Below are positions 61,068 through 64,000 of a stretch of 64,000 nucleotides of DNA, one piece after another. The translations under genes and the position numbers were made by a program. Where the stretch lies: positions 2,170,001-2,234,000 of the forward strand of contig NZ_OZ034983.1 of NCBI RefSeq assembly GCF_964030845.1, given 5' to 3'. The notes beneath the pieces were generated by a model. It did no database searches, was not told where the DNA came from, and worked only from the letters and a program-made list of their open reading frames with translations. Numbering within the stretch: the first letter of the stretch is position 1; every line of letters starts with the position of its first letter. Source of the DNA: Candidatus Fukatsuia endosymbiont of Tuberolachnus salignus (GTDB taxonomy: Bacteria; Pseudomonadota; Gammaproteobacteria; Enterobacterales; Enterobacteriaceae).

Positions 61068-62931
61068 GCAAGACGGTATCTGACATCTCTCCCTTCAAAT
61101 TGCAATGTAAATTCCTCGCCTTGTTGAAGTGCGTTAGTTTCTTTTACATTGCCTGGCCTCGTAGTAAGCCAATCCGAACCGATTGTTGGTGGCGCTATTT
61201 GATGACGATCGATGAAGTCTGAACGTAATCGTTGTACTCTCCTGGCCGTATCCCCCAACACTTTAATAGAGTCTTTGTTAACACCTGAAATTTTGAATAC
61301 AACACGGGCTTTATGAAAAGGAAGATTGATATCCTCCGGATCTCTATCGATACGTGCAAAGACCGTCTGGCCGCTCGCTGTTGGTACGGCAACCATGCTA
61401 CCAATATCTTGTTGAGTAAAATAGCGGTTTGTCTGCCAATAGGTTCCATCTTGTGAAAGGGTGAGACGAAGAGGGATCACAGGTTCATTCAGTGCTCTGG
61501 TAAGCAATGCCTGAATGATATTATTAGCCTGTTGCTCAATAAATTGTCCATCTGGCACATTTCCCTGTTGATTAAAATCAGCAGCATGTTGATCCAGAAT
61601 CTCGTCTAATAAGCGTTGATCGGCTCGCAGGAAAATATAGTCCCTAATGATAGTATAAACACGATCTGCCAAACTCTCGCGTTGTGCCAAACTGGTTAAA
61701 TTAATTGCATCAACCAATGCCGGTGCTGTTAGCGTTTGTGGTTGCAGGCCCGCGATTATCGCTGCCATTACATAGCTATCTGTAGGAGGCTGTAAAAGCT
61801 TGCGAATAACCGCAGCTTTTATGTGAAAGGGTTTTAAAATGACGCTCAATTCTAATCGTTCTGTAATTTGTTGTGCAGCCGGGATGGTGGTGGCAACTAC
61901 GGGGGAGAGAGGCGCTAAGGGGTTAAATTCAGGGCGATCAGGAAATTGATAGATCGCTTGCCCATAACTTTCTCTGCCTCTTTGTAAAATAGCAATATGG
62001 GCAGGTAACCAGGTTAGATAATCACTGGCTGGATTTTGTATGTGCAGTTTTACTATAGTGGTTTTTCCCGTGACGGGTTCAATTGCGGTAACTCTAGCGG
62101 CGATTGCAAATTGTACCCCCCCCCCTTTCTTGGTCTAAGAATAAACTTCTGCCCGATTCTAGATGGCTTCTCTTCTTGTCCATTTTCTATCATTTCAATC
62201 GGATATGGCGTTGTTAACAAGGGGGGCTGTAATGTTACGCCCGTTAAATGTTCCTCCGGGTTAACACCGGAGAGTTGTAAACGAAATTGTTCATTCTCAA
62301 AGAGCACGCGGGCTTCTATGAACTGTCCACTTTGAGTCGGAAAGTTAACCGTGCTACCACTATCTTGTTGCGTGAAACAGCGATTGACTTGCCAGGTACC
62401 CTCTTTGTGTACTATTTCCAAGGGGATAAGGGGTTGATTTAGCCATGTTGGGAGTGAGTCAAGAATGATTGTCACTATTCTATCTCTGATAGCGGCCTCA
62501 TCCCTCGGAGCTCCGTTAAGTTGAGGGATTATCTCTTGCCACTGTGTGGATGTAATACGTGGCAAGATAATATCTTTGAAGATATCGTTAAGTTGGGTTT
62601 GCAGGTAATCTTCTATTTCACGCGGGGCGGAGTGAATAGTAGGGATGAATGCCAGCAACTCTTTTACCTGTACGTTATCGGGCAATAAACGGGTGATTAT
62701 CTCGAGAGTTGAACCGAGCTGTGTCGGGTTTTGCAACATATTGCTAAAAATAGCGAGGAGCCTGGTGTTATTTTCGTCAACACCGGCCATACTGTTTGGC
62801 GATGTTGTTGAAGCAGCTGCCAGTGGATTATTACTGTTTCTTCCCTCTGCATTACTTTCTGCAACCAGTTTACTCTTATCCTGTTTTTTTTCTTTTACTT
62901 TTATTCCCAAAAAAGAGGTCAGTGTTTTCAT
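61068..62931 (-). pseudogene. Large unknown protein with two copies of one domain, G10 frameshift, 3' end cut by IS110
   Basis: One gene is read from ATG 62931 leftward. The first frame (to ~62126) enters a G10 tract (plus-strand C10, 62116-62125); the second frame continues directly after it (VQFAIAARVTAIEPVTGKTT) through 61850 to 61068, where the IS110 element begins. About 620 codons remain. Two copies of a ~150-residue unit are visible, with WQVNRCFTQQDSGSTVNFPT in the first and WQTNRYFTQQDIGSMVAVPT in the second, each followed by SGQ and an AR motif and preceded by helical segments. The N-terminus is charged and low in complexity (KVKEKKQDKSKLV), without a signal peptide. I do not recognise the family. 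It may be expressed if the tract slips or varies. Confidence 0.7.
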
Positions 62932-63329
62932 TCTTTATTTTTGAATGCATCCCGTTTGCATATTACCTACACAATCTTTCAACCTTCATCCTTATTTAAT
63001 GTAAAAAGATAACCAGATGGTCAAGCACTAGTTAAGTGTCAACAGGTCCTGATGCTGTTTAACCCTAATAAAAATTTAAAATAGCAAAGATTGTGTTCTA
63101 ATCTTAAAGAAATGTTATTAATTAATCTTTAATCTACTTAATAAGAATTAAGAATAAGCATGAAGGTTTCTTTATAGCTACAGCCAGTAAAAAATACTCG
63201 CTGATATAATACCTGGTCAAAATATAATATTTATATTATGACCAGGTTCTGTCCCTAAATAGGGCCGTCACGTAATAAAAAATATATTATCATGCAGCAA
63301 ATAACGACTACTGTTGAGATGATTCGGGA
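62932..63329. other. Upstream region of the unknown two-domain gene
   Basis: About 400 bases without a gene, AT-rich. An interrupted palindrome lies at 63212-63246 (CCTGGTC and GACCAGG arms around AT-rich sequence), just before the chimeric transposase ORF. It may be an element end. No convincing promoter for either flanking gene was found. Confidence 0.4.
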
Positions 63330-63845
63330 ATGAATTTAGCCCATCGCCGCCACGATATATCCGATCCTGTTTGGAGCCGATTGGAACCTCATCTCCCTGG
63401 AAGAAAAGGCACCTGGTGCGGTATAGCTCGAGATAATCGGCAATTTATTAATGCGGTGTTTTGGATAGTACGATTTATCAGCACAGCAGATTTAATGTTG
63501 CAACTTAGCATAGCAAAGAAACAAGAACACTTAGAGGCTTACCTGAAACGCAGTATTTTGTCGCCAAAGCTGTTCGTGATTGGTGAAATTGGTTATCTCC
63601 CGTTTGGACGGGCAGAGGCTAATCTGTTTTTCAACGTCATAGCAAAACGCTATGAACAAGGACGCGTGATGGTGACAAGTAATTTGCCTTTTTCACAGTG
63701 CTCAACGGCCTTTGCAGACGATCAAACGTTAACGGCTGCTTTACTCGATAGGTTACTGCACCATGCACACATAGTCCAAATCAGCGGTAACAGCTACCGA
63801 TTAAAAGGAAAAAAACAGCAGGAATTGTACCTGTCACCGATCTAG
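63330..63845 (+). pseudogene. Chimeric ORF: IS5-family N-terminus fused in frame to IS21 helper IstB C-terminus
   Basis: Residues 1-48 (MNLAHRRHDISDPVWSRLEP to FINAVFWIVR) are the start of an IS5/IS427-type transposase. From residue 49 the sequence is the C-terminal part of the IS21 helper ATPase IstB (FISTADLMLQLSIAKKQEHL, then the ATPase region VIGEIGYLPFG, where the usual DEIGY has G for D). The junction is near 63472 and keeps the reading frame. The Walker A region of IstB is absent. Neither half can be functional; the ORF is a recombination product. Confidence 0.8.
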
Positions 63846-64000
63846 AAAAGCACTGATTTTTGGATAAAAAATACTCAAGATGTGTCAATTTTATATTGCC
63901 GTTTTTACCACGTTAGTGGGTCAAAATTCGATTGCTGTTGATAAGCATTGATTAACGAGCAAAACGGTAGCTAAGGGGGCGTATTTCAAATGCTACCTTT
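63846..64000. other. Right end of an IS21-type element
   Basis: After the IstB stop the sequence includes GTGTCAATTTTATATTGCCG and GGTCAAAATTCGATTGCTGT, of the type seen at IS21 right ends with their repeated binding sites. The outermost end is beyond or close to the window edge and not resolved. Confidence 0.4.

Overview
The window looks like chromosome of a host-associated member of the Enterobacterales whose genome is partly reduced. Housekeeping proteins (TatABC, UbiE/J/B, LpxK, MsbA, ComEC, CyaA, HemC/D/X, UvrY, UvrC, PgsA, PhrB) are close in sequence and length to Escherichia/Yersinia proteins. The DNA is AT-rich, full of small repeats, insertion-sequence remnants and frameshifted genes, and carries effector-type genes. 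This mix fits a facultative insect endosymbiont related to Yersinia; a Regiella-like aphid symbiont is my best guess. That is inference from gene content, not a database match.

Layout. 1-456: start of an unknown leftward gene with its promoter, then a repeat fragment. 457-5188 (minus): ubiE-ubiJ-ubiB-tatABC. 5379-10473 (minus): comEC-msbA-lpxK. 11081-18333: cyaA divergent from hemCDXY, with hemY cut short. 18307-44781: a flagellar cluster whose order (flhA flhB fliR Q P N M / sigma-54 activator / fliEFGHIJ / modification genes / flgN M A / flgB-L) is that of the Flag-2 (lateral) locus of enterics. 44769-50914: accessory region with an IS256-type element, an ExoY-like nucleotidyl cyclase, ychJ, IS630 and IS5 remnants and an IpaH-like leucine-rich-repeat effector lacking its ligase domain. 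51604-54679: uvrY-uvrC-pgsA. 54680-58277: graveyard of traD, IS5, IS481 and serine-recombinase pieces plus an intact IS630. 58278-59723: phrB. 59880-64000: an IS110-family element inserted into a large unknown gene with two copies of one domain, then a chimeric IS5/IS21 ORF.

How it fits together. Two short repeat families with terminal inverted repeats (A, about 155-170 bp; B, about 145-160 bp) lie inside or between operons, and repeats sit at the joins between blocks that are normally far apart in enterics (ubiE/lpxK, comEC/cyaA, hemY/flhA). The flagellar cluster has export apparatus, switch, rod, rings, hook and first junction protein. flgL is broken by the IS256-type element, and no cap, flagellin, sigma-28 or motor gene follows. 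A flagellin-modifying methylase (itself missing its cysteine cluster) and a double-domain glycosyltransferase remain although no flagellin gene is present. A consensus sigma-54 promoter precedes flgB, matching the sigma-54 activator in the cluster. The structure most likely to be made is a hook-basal body or export device rather than a swimming organelle.
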